64,000 nucleotides of DNA from Paraescarpia echinospica (GCA_020002185.1 JAHLWY010000211.1:1-64000); one strand, 5' to 3'; positions 1 through 11,190 are shown, counted from the first letter of the stretch. Translations and numbers: made by a program. Notes: generated by a model not told the origin, from the sequence alone.

Positions 1-1543
1 AAACTAAAAATGTGACGGTTCCGCCTTATTTTAGAATACAGTGAAGCTTGTTCATATTATATTAGTTCAATGGATAAATCCCTTACACTTAAATGAAAAT
101 GTCGAGATATTTACTACTACTGATGTTCATACGCGACGTTCTGAAAACTGAATTAATATTACCAATGCATTATCCGGTTATCTGATAGGCCTACATGCTG
201 CCTACAAAAACATAATTCAGCCGTCAACTGCTAATATCAGGTCGCGTCGTTTGCATCGCAATCAATTTCACTGCGTCGATATTTTTTGTTTCCCTTAGCA
301 AATGCTTACTTTGGAAATGCACCGCAAATCGCCAGCATCCTGTTTCTTGCGTTGCCTGGCATCTGCTTTTATCTCTCGTGTAAGTGGCATTTTGCATTTG
401 TAATATGGTCTTTATTTTCGCAGTACTTTCCAATGGTTTTATTCCGTTGTGCAAGCGGCTGTAGTGGCATCGCCGGTGCAAAGGGCCGAAGTAGCCCAGA
501 AGTAGGCGCCTTCTCTCTATCTGCGTTTTGGCTCGGTCCTACAGTAGGCCCATGCCAGAAGTAAACGCAGCCATAGTTAATAAAGTGGTTTATGGTAATG
601 ATAATGTTTTATTACGGTTGTAAATGTTAGTATATGTAACATAATCAAAAACATTATATCTTGTGTAATTATTTGCACACAAAAAAGTAGATGCACTAAC
701 AAAATCATTGCTACACATTGAGGTCACGGGAGGTCACTTTTGTATTCACGCATTGTAAAGATCACATCTGGCACTGAAACAAAATCAGCGGAGTCACCTG
801 AGGTCACGTTACTCACTGCGCTTACGCAGTACGGGTCTGCCTACCCCTGACATGGGACTACCTTCGGTCCGTTATACATTTGAAACATCAAAAGATGAAC
901 TTAACGTGATATTACTGACATAGTTTACCTCTGAATATTGACATTATAAACAGTAACGTTGCAACACTACACTACTGTTGCCATCTGCATTAGTAGTCTA
1001 GATTTATACTGAAACCAGTATGAAGGAACAATGACAAAAATTAAAGATGCGCTGACCGCCTGAACGTTGTTTGACAATAGGTGAGTGTGTAATCATATAC
1101 AGATGGCTTACACAACATAATGCAGACAAAGACCATTGTAAGGAAAATTGCGTAATGAATGGATGTCACTGAAGGAATGGTACCACCCGGAGGTAGAAGG
1201 ATAACAAAAAGAACAGTTTAAATATTTAGTGATGAGACATGCTGTAAAATATCGGTGAATCAAGTTAAAGATACCACAAAGCTGATCACCATAGGAGAGA
1301 AAACGTTCTGCAACATCAAAGTGTCCAAAATGAGAGGAATATAACTGTATAAGCTTAACAGAAAGACGGTAATATATTTACAAAAAAGATACAACTCCAC
1401 AAAGCAGGCACAGGAACTGTATATATATATATATGCATGTGTGTATGTATGTATATGATTTTAAATAATAAAACTATCAATTTGATTGGTGATTTCGTTT
1501 GCCTGTAGAAGTTGTATCGGGTCTCCGGAACAATACAATGATC

Positions 1544-1577
<34 letters not shown>

Positions 1578-2515
1578 CAATATATGATCATAAATTCACA
1601 TTAACGTTTTAGAAACACACAACTACTCAACAAAATGTACTTGTTGTAATCATAAATATAAGTCTATTAAACGATTGATGCGATATACTGTCTAATTAAC
1701 TGTGTTGCACGCCATAATGGGTATTGAATAGAATTATTTCTTGTGACATAAATAGGCTCATAAATAGGGTTGCCCTGGTTACGGTCGTTATGGCAACATC
1801 AGTCTGTTCCGGTTGTTTTCTTTCGACGTAAATCAGTACCAGAATAGACCAGTTTCTTCACGAAAACTAAACAATGACGTATTTCAGCTGATCTTGCATC
1901 CAATCCACGGATGTTGTTACTCTGTAACGCGTCAAACAGCAAGACGACTGAGACGTTGTTGTTGTTACTTTCGACGTAACTCTGTATCAGAATGGTCCAA
2001 CCACTCGTACGATCAGCTGTCAATTTATTCACGAAAACTATGAAATGACGTGTTTTCGTTGATCTTGTATCCGCACCACAGATGGGATTTGCTTTTTCAA
2101 ACAGCTAGATGACTGAGACGGAGCAACTACTAGCCCACTCACAGTTTGTCTTCGACATCGATTAGGCTTCGTGCGCTGTAATTTGAATGTCCTCTTTCAT
2201 CTCATCAGCTGTTTGCAAAAAATTTTACGTAATTATATTAATGATGATGGCGTACCATGATGTCAGTTGCATTTGCGATGCCATATTGATCAGATTGACG
2301 AAATTAGTACGAATATGTTAATGTAAATGTGTTATATAATTATGATTGTCAACATAATGTTTCCACTTGTTACATAACACAGCCTGGGTTGCTCAAACAA
2401 ATCGTCACCTTGTCTTTGCAACATGTTTAGTCCGGACAGACAGGGGAGCACGCAAAACCCGTCAGTTGTGATCGTGATATATTTATAGTTAAATGAGAAA
2501 TATTAGTCCGTGTCG
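1..2515. other. Non-coding host DNA with simple repeats
   Basis: No convincing exon is seen. Bases 480-560 contain degenerate copies of an 'AGAAGTAGGCGCC'-like motif also found in the minisatellite at 55260-55580. TA-dinucleotide tracts lie at about 1418-1432 and 1545-1574. An imperfect tandem duplication of about 155 bases, starting with a 'TTTCGACGTAA' block, covers about 1815-2130. Open frames here look like chance or repeat products. Confidence 0.5.
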
Positions 2516-2694
2516 TCACGTGTACATGGTCTCGCGTAGACCCGAACGCAGGTACTCGTCGACGTTGGTCCGGGCGTGGTTGAACTTGAAGAGGAGCGCG
2601 TTGACGATCGCCTTCTCCCCCTGCGCTGACGCCGCCAGACGGATGAACTGACCGAGCGACTGCAGACCCTTCAACGCTAGGTTGATGTTCATCC
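2516..2694 (-). CDS. Last coding exon of an unrecognised host gene
   Basis: On the minus strand a clean acceptor (TTGCAG) at 2695-2700 precedes an open frame of 58 codons ending in TGA at 2518-2516. The frame encodes an amphipathic, leucine/alanine-rich segment beginning MNINLALKGLQSLGQF and ending in RETMYT. The exon begins with two bases before the first full codon, so the preceding exon must end with one spare base. It is GC-rich against AT-rich flanks, as expected of real coding sequence. The same exon lies at 59818-59996 in the second copy with no visible change. I place it with the exons at about 6385-6580 and 27642-27890 because of strand, order and style. The protein family is not recognised. 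Confidence 0.6.
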
Positions 2695-2924
2695 CTGCAA
2701 CAAGACGGCGCCACTGTATAACACAAGTCTATACATTGACCTGCTTGGAGATAGGTTCATTTCGGTTCTGCGCAAAGCATCCAGGGTAATAGTACATTTA
2801 TTTCCTAAGCGTCAGATTCGATACAGTGTACAGCTGATTTGCCTGTGGTCAATGTGAATTAGACAGAACACAGGTTGCACATAAACACAAGAAATAAAAT
2901 TATGCAGTCTTTTTCTAAAGAGGA

Positions 2925-2957
2925 AGGGAGGGAGGGAGGGAGGGAGGGAGGGAGGGG
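2925..2957 (+). repeat. (GGGA)n G-quadruplex-type tract
   Basis: About eight consecutive GGGA units form a run with many G-triplets one base apart, a textbook intramolecular quadruplex pattern. It is followed by some 280 bases of almost pure purine. It is repeated in the second copy at about 60227-60259. Confidence 0.85.
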
Positions 2958-4237
2958 AACGAATTATGTCGTCTCCTTCCCACAGCGGACACCAGTGGAA
3001 GAGCACAAGAAGAAGAACAACATCAAAACAAGAAGAATAAGAAGAGCAACAAGAAAAGATGATAACGAAGAAGAACAAAAACAACAACAACAAAACAGCA
3101 ACGATAAGAACAAGAGCAAATAAAAAAGAACAAGACTAAGAAGAAGAACAACAACAATAAGAAGGAGAAGAAGAGAAGAAGAGACGAAGAGCAAAAAGAG
3201 AGATGGTGAAGAGAAGGTGATAATGATGAAGAATAAGAATAACAGCACGGTGACAATTAGTGGGCATGTGAACTAGACAGGACAAGACAAGGAAAACGAC
3301 GAAAGGAGTGTCCGGCGTCAACAGAATACAAACGAACTTTTGGGTCGAGAACAGCGCGAAAGGAGATATCCAAAACATACAGATTTTAAGTTCTTACATA
3401 CCTCACAACTCACCCCCCACCCGACAGACATATTCAATCGGACACCTATCGACTTTTCCTGAGAGAATTCAGCCACGCTGAAGTTACTACGCGAATACTA
3501 ATTGTGCACGAATACCCATCTATGTCTACAGCTAACTATGCATATAAACAGCATAGTGAACTGAAAAAACAAAACTGTACAAGTTTAAAACGGAAGCAAG
3601 AAGATGAGAACCCGGATTCTGTCGACTGAGAGCAGACGTTGTAATGACTACGCCGCCTCGCCCCACACGCACGGCGATCTTGCCGACACCTACAGGGGAT
3701 ATGTTTGTTTCCAACACCTGCAGGGGATGTGCTTGTTGTCGAATTGACCGGCATCATATATCACAGCTGACACGGACATGCATTGATGACACTATCGTTC
3801 TCGGACGCGTTCAACGAATATCAACAGGCGAATTATGCGCTTGTCATTAGCAAGCAAATAGGAGATGAACACGATATACGTTGGCTATCGTGTTCAGTTG
3901 TCGGCCATTAGACGACACTGATTGCAAGCGTGACCCGACATCCCGAGTCTCTCCGATGACGTTATCCATTAGAGGCACAACACATAATCAATGCATTCCG
4001 ATCAAACGACTCGCTAGTCGCAGTCATCCGACTCCCGAGAATCTGACACAGACGCCAGCTGTGTTTATCGACGCGACTCGTTGGGTTGTCGGGTGTGATA
4101 TAATAACATATGTTGAAATAATGGTGTCTTTTCTAGGTTTGCGTTCACTTTTTTACCTCCTGAATAGTTTAGACTGGACGTAATTTCCAAAGTATTCCCT
4201 CTTTGTAAAATCAAGTGTACAATGTGCACTATGTCCA

Positions 4238-4475
4238 GGCGCGTGTGTGTGTGTGCGTGTGTGTGTTTGCGTGTGTGTGTGTGTGCGTGTGCGTGTGCGT
4301 GTGGCATGTGTGTTCGTGCGTGCGGTCGTGTGGTCGTGCGCGCGTGCGATCGTGCGTGCGTGCGTGCGTGCGTGCAATGGTGTATACCTGCATGTGTATT
4401 CGTGCGGGTGCGCGTGTACGTGTGTTTGGGTTTGTGTCTGCGTGTATATGTGTGCCTGTGTGCCTGTGCGCTGTA
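4238..4475 (+). repeat. GT/GC alternating microsatellite
   Basis: Mostly GTGT and GCGT alternating purine-pyrimidine sequence, prone to Z-DNA. Its length differs from the second copy (61540-61780), as expected for slippage. Confidence 0.85.
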
Positions 4476-6384
4476 AACTTCTAGAATAACGCAAGTTCTG
4501 TGAGAAAAACATCACTTATTTGGTATATGATCCCCGCACGACACTGCGTTTAAGGCGCTCAGTGTAGCGCCAACAACACATTTGTCCGGCACGACTGGGT
4601 CTGACCTATCGATGTCGCCGGCGACCCCGCCCAGGCCTCCGCTCGATCTCAGCCGATGACAAACTGTCAGCGGAGACCTGCCGACTGACGGTCGTTTGCT
4701 TAATGTTGTCCGCAGACCGCGACTGTGCGTGATGGATCGGTGAACAGAACGACAACGTTGACAACCAGAAACCCAGAACGACCACATTAATGCACTGAGC
4801 ACATTAATAACCGTAATTGCTTTATTGACGTGTGCGAGTCCTGTTCCGGCAGAGATTGGTGAACTGACAGAGATACATCGCTTTTATAGTTTGCCTTTTT
4901 GAAGCGAAGCGTCTCAGTTCGCGAGCATATTGCACAGCGGTAATGCATTTGAAACAGCAAACCGCGGTACCTAAGTGAAATTTATTTATAGGTTGTTTTT
5001 AGTAGAAAACGTGATGTTTTGTTGTTTCTAGTGTGAACATTCAACACCGCCGTCGAGTCACGGTATCCTTCGTGTGCGAATTGCTTGGTCTGCCTTTGAG
5101 CGCAGTTGATATTAAATTAAAAATCAGGTTGCTGTTCTTGAAACAAGCGAACTTAACGATGCCCGAAAAACAGATACTGCCTGTTTTAATCGTAACAGGA
5201 CGAAACTCACAAACATCCAATAGCGTCGTGATATGTCGAGGTGGTACAAACGATTGGGAGCACCTGCAACGCCGTGTGACACAGTGCCTTTAATTACATA
5301 ATACAGTGTCAAGCAAAACGTGCGTGTTTAGTCAAATGTTCAGTAACAATAGTATCTACAATTGTATGCCTTATGGCACATCATTGTATTTTGGTATTGT
5401 TCCTAATGTTTGTCAATATGCCCTTCAATTTCAACAGCATGTAAGTGTGAATAACGTATGTGGAGACAATTTGATTAGAAACAGAATAACGTTCATTTTG
5501 CTTGAAACAATGCTATGTTACTGAAGTACACTATTGAAATTACGTAACCAGCAATGACGCTGCCAAGTCTCTCAATCGTTTGTACTACTCCACCAATAGT
5601 CCATTTTTATTTTATAATAAAGTTGTCAGATCGATAGAAGATTGTGTTATGATGCAAGCGGTATTTATTGTAGAATGGAAGTTAAAGTTACTGCTGTTAT
5701 GAAGCAAGCTTTACTGACACCGGAAGTTGATGTGTAATTTCCCGAAAGAATCAGTCACGCGTACACGTGTTGGATGTCGTGGATGTGAACTGTTTGTACT
5801 GCATAATTCAGTGTGTCGTATCAGCTGCACGCTTCATCATGGTCTAGTTATGTCTTGTTCCATAACTTGCGTAAATACTCATTTGGCTGCGTTGAGTTGT
5901 GATATGATGCACACGATAAGCCGCTACCCGTTTACCGTATCACGTGCTTGCTGATGCTCCATCCCCGACGGCCGATGAACAGATTACGTGTGTCGCCTTA
6001 CAAGCGCCGCACAATAAGATAATGACGCTGGCGGGGATACCTGACAAATTACCTAACACATCAGTGAATGCGTCAGCCCGCGCAGGTCAAAGGCTCGTCA
6101 GCGCTCGAATACGCCGAACGTCGGAGAAAACGAGAACAAAAAACGAAAAAGAAATACAGTCGAACTTTGGTATATAGTCACCTCGGCAATGCAGCCACCT
6201 CGCAATTAAAGTAACATTAGGACAGTCCCAAATTATTTCTGTAACATGATGGTAAAGGAAATGTGTCCCGGTAATACGGTCACCTCGCTATTCGTGTCAC
6301 TTTGGGTCAGTCCTGATGGTGTCATTAATAGTGAGGTTCCGCTGTAGATCGACATGACCTCATCTGATCGGAAATTAACCCATC

Positions 6385-6580
6385 TGGCTGCCTCGCCCTC
6401 CGTGACGACGAAGAAGTCGATATTTTCGACATAGGTGACGTTGACCATGCGTTGCGACAGCTTCACCTCGAAGAGACGCGGGTTGAACTTCATCATCCTC
6501 AGGGCGTAGTTGTCTGAGATGGGCGGCTCAGACTCTGGCTTGTAGACGTTGTGACACGCCTGGAAGATGTTACGCATCAC
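6385..6580 (-). CDS. Internal exon of an unrecognised host gene
   Basis: Read on the minus strand, an acceptor (TTCTTGCAG) ends at 6581 and is followed by a phase-0 open frame starting VMRNIFQACHNVY and continuing through a hydrophilic, proline-containing stretch to about EGEAARW. The likely donor is a GTTAAT at about 6385, but a GTCATG further downstream is also possible, so the 3' edge is uncertain. The 27642-27890 exon also ends in phase 0, so the two could be spliced directly, with the Polinton lying in the roughly 21-kb intron between them. The second copy (about 63685-63880) has two amino-acid changes (Met to Ile, Lys to Asn), which fits an ordinary coding exon. The family is not recognised. 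Confidence 0.6.
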
Positions 6581-8580
6581 CTGCAAGAACACACACACGC
6601 GGGCAGTGTAAGTGTTACGGCATCAGTCGCAAGATAATTCACTCAGGCGGCTTAGCGTCATCTTTCAAGATTACCGTCAACGAGAGGATCAAATCAAATT
6701 TCGCCTGACGCTCCCGTAATGGCATTAATATTACCGTAGGAGTTGTTTCGAGGGTTTCAGCTGAGCGATATCAACATACGACTGCACAGTGTTGAGTGGA
6801 TTAACACGAGTTAAGAAGATTGGGCAAGTTTTCCATTCAGAACAAACATACCAGATGACAAGTGGACATGGAATCCATTATTGTTACCGAAAGTCCAACG
6901 TGTTATCTATTTGTGGCCCGTCCGTCATCGCCCATTGTGTGCAGACTACAGACGTAGACACTGTCGTTGAATATGCTGACAAGGTGTTGATGGTTTATCT
7001 CGGGGACCAGCTGGTCGATGCCATCAGGGAGGTTGCAGCGTGTGAGACTAACATTGCAGGCGTGCTGACGGGATCTCCCCGGAACGAAAGAGGCGACTTG
7101 AATCGGATTACTGTATATTATTGAAAATGGGTCATTTTACGAATAGGAATTGTATTAACGTAACTAGAATAAGACCAGTAGATTATGTTTTCATCTTATT
7201 AACATGGCAGAATAGAAGATAGAACAAGTGACATGGATAAGTAAAGGGGTAAACGAGTAGAGGGCTCACCCCAAATACTACTACGAGTGTTCACATGTGT
7301 ATACGGTAGGAGAAGGACCTGAGTCGTGGATGGGAGCAGACGTCTGGCGAGTGTGGATATCAGCAACCGAACGTGCTGTCCATAGACAATCCGTCAAAGC
7401 TGCAACGTCCAGAAATGCAAACTCACCATATGGTGAATATGTGGATCTGTATCCGAGGTTTCAAACAGTCGTGTATCCTGGAGAGCAACGAGCACAGAGC
7501 AAAAGCCAAGGCAATGTAGTAACTGGTCAAACACAGCATGCGCCGGGGCAGCGTATACAGACTGTGCAAGATCGGACAGAGGACGCAGTGTGTCGCCGTC
7601 TCCTACGTGCACATCGGGACGTGACTGAAGACATCTGAGTTGCCTTCGCCATATGTCTCTGTGTAATTGACAATATACATATTGTCATTTGAGCCACTGC
7701 GTACAATAGTGGGATAAGTGCATTTTTGTCATTTTTTAGTTAGGTGCAGAAATGAATATAGGTAAGAAATATCTTTCAGTTCGGTAATGGTCTAAATCAA
7801 GATCGAGTTCCATGTTTGCTCTACAGAAGGCAGTACAGTATTACACTCTTAATAAGCCTTGTTTATTAAGTAAGAATGGGCCCAGTGCGTAATCTAAGAT
7901 GGTCGCACCCACGAAAACTGGCCACATGGCCAGTAAAACTATGCTAGAATGTGAAGTTTTACGACCGATAGAAGTCAGAGAGGAAGTATTATCTATTCTA
8001 GACATCACTGCCTTTATATGTTCGCATTTTACTGAATATGTTTTAGAAAATCGTCCGATTTTATGGTTTTGGCGTGTAGACCACTATTGCACTGAAGGAT
8101 AGAAACATGCATATTGTTCAGGCCCTTTTGACCTGGACCACTCTGGTCTATCCTGTGATAGTAATCAATAATACTGTTGTCTATAACATTTCATTTACTA
8201 TGATTATATTAGAGCCTTTGAACTTTGAACGCTTCTCCTGAAAAACGTAAAAAGTGCAGATAGCCCACTACTGCATTCAGTGGCTCATTTGTAAGCCGTC
8301 TCATGGTTAGTTGCCCCACATTTCAAAATTATCATTGTCATTTGTCACTCATTTCAGTTTCATTAATTAGACACATCGGTGTCATCTGGTGGACACCTAG
8401 GTCACAATGGTGACGCGTGCACTACAGATATCATCAGTAACTAATCGGGATGTTGTTAATTACTGATGAATTTACTTTCAGATGGAAACTTTCTCAGAAT
8501 TGAGCCATTTAATCACTCAACTAACATTTCACCCGACTGGCAAACCTAATCTTTCCCACACCAACCCGACCTAACACCAC
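6581..8580. other. Intron sequence left of the Polinton
   Basis: Moderately AT-rich sequence with no recognised gene. Open frames of about 110 codons at 6789-7124 and 7297-7638 lack recognisable domains, have no convincing splice context and are not called. The segment ends at the left target duplication of the Polinton. Confidence 0.4.
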
Positions 8581-8586
8581 TGCGTG
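8581..8586 (+). other. Polinton target-site duplication, left
   Basis: TGCGTG directly precedes the element and is repeated exactly at 24757-24762 after its right end. A 6-bp duplication is the hallmark of Polinton integrase. Confidence 0.95.
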
Positions 8587-8710
8587 AGTAGTAGTATCGA
8601 GTTTTTGGATCGGTATCCTGAAGAGTTTTCTGGTCATTTTTGAGTGGTATTAGGGAGGTTTCGAAAGCCGCCCCCCTGAGTGAAGTGAGTAGTCACGTGA
8701 CCGTATGTGT
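8587..8710 (+). repeat. Polinton left terminal inverted repeat
   Basis: Begins AGTAGTAGTATCGAG and pairs with 24633-24756 read in reverse complement, with about three mismatches over 124 bases. Similarity stops sharply after the shared GTATGTGT block. Confidence 0.95.
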
Positions 8711-8892
8711 GAGCGTATGTAGCGCGCCCCCTCACGGTGGAGTGAGCAGCCATGGAAGGGTTATCGTGTATATGAAGAACGAAAGACCGAAGAGGGAATT
8801 GTAATAACGAAAGATCAAAGAGGAAAGGTTTATAAGGTGTTGAAAGGAACGAAAGATCAAAGAGTCATAACGAAAGATCAAAGAGAAAAGTT

Positions 8893-8928
<36 letters not shown>

Positions 8929-9157
8929 GGTATGTATGTATGAAAGAAGAATTAGTGCTAAGGGAATAACCGACAAAAACCACAGTTTGAAAGTTGATTA
9001 GCTTTTTAATAATGAGTGTTCATCAACAACATGTTCAAAAACCGCAGTTTGAAAGTTGATTAGGTAATTATCGTTCAACTGAAAGTTGATTAGCTTTTTA
9101 ATAATGAGTGTTCATCAACAACATGTTCAAAAACCACAGTTTGAAATGATTAAGTAA
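8711..9157. repeat. Tandem repeats inside the left Polinton end
   Basis: No gene is seen. An 'AACGAAAGATCAAAGAG' motif recurs at 8778-8890, a GT microsatellite covers about 8894-8922, and a repeat of about 95 bases containing 'GAAAGTTGATTAG' and 'GTTCATCAACAACATG' is present twice at about 8985-9166. Confidence 0.75.
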
Positions 9158-9442
9158 TTATCGTTCAGCATTGGTCGCAGCAGCAGTATCCCAATCTTCA
9201 ACAACAACATCCTCCATCGGATCAAAGCGAGGCCGTGTCGCTAGGAGTTCGCGCATTACGTGGCAGAAGGTGCAATAATGATTATCGCGGAGTTCCTCCT
9301 CTCTGGAACATATATGAAAACTTTGAAAATATTGATAATAATATATATATATATATATAATGAATGTATATATTGTGCGAAGTACAGGCGGATGGAATAA
9401 GCCAGCGATGTAACCAGACAGAGACATATAATATGAAAACTG

Positions 9443-9484
<42 letters not shown>

Positions 9485-9982
9485 ACGTACAGCCGAGTGG
9501 AATTAGCCAGTGATGTAACCAGACACCGCGTTGGGAACCGACACACGATAAAAGGGCAAGCTAGATCAACGGACTATGATACAATACGTAATGGAGACGT
9601 CTGCTGACGCGATCGGTAACCAAACACCGCGTAGCTAGCCGAAACGACAAGAGGGCGGTCGAGGTCAGCATAGATAAGAAAGACTGTGTATATACATTGG
9701 AGAGAATGAGAAACGTGGTAAGAGAAAAAATAAATAAATAATCGTTGAACACTCACGTGCAATCCTCAATACTGGAGTCACTGGAGACACTCCCTGTCAG
9801 ACTCCAGGTATCAGCGTCGGTGGCACCGGCAGACCTGAAAGGTAAATATAGATAACCGTGACACATAACGAATGTAAGCATAAGGAATAATAGAGGTGAG
9901 ACGTCACAGGTAGTTTACGTGAAGAACACTGTGATTATAGTATGATATGTATAGGATATCTATCGAATGAAACAAAGCAAAG

Positions 9983-10028
<46 letters not shown>

Positions 10029-10168
10029 AAGTACACACAAGTAATTTCGAGACCACGCCAGTCGTCACGCAGTTGCAGCCAAAGTATCGTCGACGATGAC
10101 ATAGAGCGCATCCACGCATCACGAAGACGCCATTCAGCACGCAGTTGAGCCCAAGGTATCGACGACAT
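9158..10168 (-). CDS. Spliced 118-aa accessory protein of the Polinton
   Basis: Three minus-strand exons fit together in phase: 10168-10035, 9834-9757 and 9302-9158. A TATA box (TATATATA, 10212-10219 on this strand) lies 45 bases upstream of the ATG. Exon 2 is bounded by a strong acceptor (CCTTTCAG) and a consensus donor (GTGAGTG). Exon 3 follows a TTCCAG acceptor and ends at TAA. Lengths of 134, 78 and 145 add up to 119 codons. Exon 1 encodes a Trp/Arg-rich segment starting MSSIPWAQLRAEWR. Exon 2 is Ser/Asp/Thr-rich. Exon 3 has a CTFCH motif and an acidic tail. The first donor (GTAC context) is weak and is the least certain junction. The gene diverges from the NADAR gene, sharing a 394-bp intergenic region. 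The family is not recognised. Confidence 0.6.
9335..9700. repeat. Repeats in intron 2 of the minus-strand accessory gene
   Basis: Two diverged direct repeats of about 65 bases, each containing 'TTAGCCAG(T/C)GATGTAACC' or a close variant, lie at about 9375-9425 and 9485-9540. TA tracts cover 9341-9358 and 9448-9472. Confidence 0.6.
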
Positions 10169-10210
10169 AGTTGCGAATGAGATGATGTGAAGAATGTAAC
10201 AAACGAGCTA

Positions 10211-10220
10211 GTATATATAG
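10211..10220 (-). promoter_or_regulatory. TATA box of the minus-strand accessory gene
   Basis: TATATATA sits 45 bases upstream of the ATG at 10168 on the minus strand, the right spacing for a start site near 10185. The motif is nearly symmetrical, so it could also serve the NADAR gene on the other side. Confidence 0.55.
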
Positions 10221-10306
10221 GATAGAGCATATGCATGCAGACACACTATGAAGGCAACTTGTAAGACACACTGTACGTGGAAAAATACCGGTGTATGAAA
10301 AGCACT

Positions 10307-10363
10307 GAAGACCCAGGGACGTATGACATCATCGTCTAGGGGTGTCACGTGGGCGATGCCTGG
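10307..10363 (+). promoter_or_regulatory. Shared upstream element A
   Basis: This 57-base block containing CCAGGGACG, a CRE-like TGACATCA and CGATGCCTGG recurs with substitutions at 11134-11190. Copy A lies between the divergent minus-strand and NADAR genes; copy B lies just upstream of the RPA-like gene's TATA box. Confidence 0.7.
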
Positions 10364-10561
10364 TTATGTAGCCAGCAATGCGGTTATGGAAAATTCGACG
10401 TGGTAAAGTACAAACCGATATCAGTCATATGACAGAGGAAGCAGCTGGTGATAAGCGCGTGATGTGTACGAAGTGCAGCTAGACGACAATGCATGTAGAA
10501 TGCGCCTTATCAGAACGCTAACAATACAGACGGGAGAAAAGAACTCTGTGAGTGGTCAGCG

Positions 10562-11050
10562 ATGAAACATATGGTGGTCAAGAGCTTGGATATACAATTC
10601 AGGGGTGCTGGTCACTTCCTATCGAATTTCTATCCATGCGAGATACACATATGGGGCGAAGACTTTACTTGTGCAGAGGCAGCATATCAGTTAAAAAAAG
10701 CCAGACATTTTCACGACGAGAACACAGCGGTAAAGATTCAGACCGCGCGCAGCGGAATACAGGCGAAATACTGGATTAAAAACATTCGTTGGACACCCGA
10801 TCGAACCGTTGCATGGCTATCACAACGTCGAGCCGTGATGTACGCGGTAGTAGCCGCGAAGTTTCGTGCCTCTAAACTACGGCAACGCTTGCTGGCCACA
10901 GGTGACGCACGACTTATTGAGAATGTACCCAGTGCAGAGGGGTATTGGGGTAAGAGTTCAAAGCGTAACGAAGCAGGTAAGAATATACTCGGTGTGATTC
11001 TTATGCAACTGAGACACTTCGTTAGACAGTGCTCTATACGCCTTATATAA
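10562..11050 (+). CDS. NADAR (YbiA/DUF1768-like) N-glycosidase
   Basis: The 162-residue product matches the NADAR fold over residues 10-155. The visible family signatures are FLSNFYP at 19-25, AEAAYQ at 38-43 with the conserved Glu39, Lys45/46 after it, a W85...R90..M93 block, KF at 100-101, LLATGDARLIE at 110-120, WG at 129-130, and a terminal GxNxLGxxLMxxR block at 139-151. Known NADAR proteins cleave N-glycosidic bonds in riboflavin intermediates or remove ADP-ribose from guanine in nucleic acid, opposing DarT-type toxins. Length is normal and the frame is intact. The ATG at 10562 gives a complete domain; an in-frame Met follows at codon 4. It is not a standard Polinton core gene, so it is best read as cargo. 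A role against host ADP-ribosylation or NAD-linked defence is inference. Confidence 0.88.
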   Translation: MKHMVVKSLDIQFRGAGHFLSNFYPCEIHIWGEDFTCAEAAYQLKKARHFHDENTAVKIQTARSGIQAKYWIKNIRWTPDRTVAWLSQRRAVMYAVVAAKFRASKLRQRLLATGDARLIENVPSAEGYWGKSSKRNEAGKNILGVILMQLRHFVRQCSIRLI

Positions 11051-11055
11051 GGCGT
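11038..11055. promoter_or_regulatory. 18-bp perfect palindrome over the NADAR stop codon
   Basis: ACGCCTTATATAAGGCGT is its own reverse complement. It spans the TAA stop of the NADAR gene and carries a central TATATA. An ATTAAA poly(A)-type hexamer begins 3 bases later. It may be a transcript-end hairpin or a TATA element. Confidence 0.5.
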
Positions 11056-11133
11056 CCATTAAAAAACAGACAGACAGCCACACGGTGACAGAGTACGGGA
11101 GAGGGAGAGATAAAGTCACGAGCGCGATAAGAC

Positions 11134-11190
11134 GCGAACACCAGGGACGCGTGATGTCATTGTCTACGGTATCACGCGGTCGATGCCTGG
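11134..11190 (+). promoter_or_regulatory. Shared upstream element B
   Basis: Second copy of the 10307-10363 block, carrying CCAGGGACG, TGATGTCA and CGATGCCTGG. It ends 14 bases before the TATA box of the RPA-like gene. Confidence 0.7.

Larger units (their letters stand above)
2695..6384. other. Intron with simple repeats
   Basis: This is intronic to the minus-strand host gene. It holds a (GGGA)n run at about 2925-2957, a long purine-rich (GAA/GAAG) tract to about 3240, and a GT/GC-alternating tract at about 4238-4475. No further exon with good splice sites was recognised, although an additional exon is needed if the splice phases of the 6385-6580 and 2516-2694 exons are to match. Confidence 0.5.
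1..6700. repeat. Long direct repeat, copy 1
   Basis: Bases 1-6700 recur at 57285-64000 with a constant offset of about 57.3 kb. Differences are scattered single-base changes plus small indels: an 18-base insertion in copy 2 near 59715, GT-tract length changes near 4260 and 61560, and a 4-base loss near 62440. The true left edge of copy 1 cannot be seen because the window starts inside it. The repeat contains the last exon and one internal exon of a minus-strand host gene. Tandem segmental duplication and uncollapsed haplotypes both fit. Confidence 0.95.

Noticed and set aside
6789..7638. Two plus-strand open frames of about 110 codons
   Set aside because: No domain, splice context or composition supports coding.
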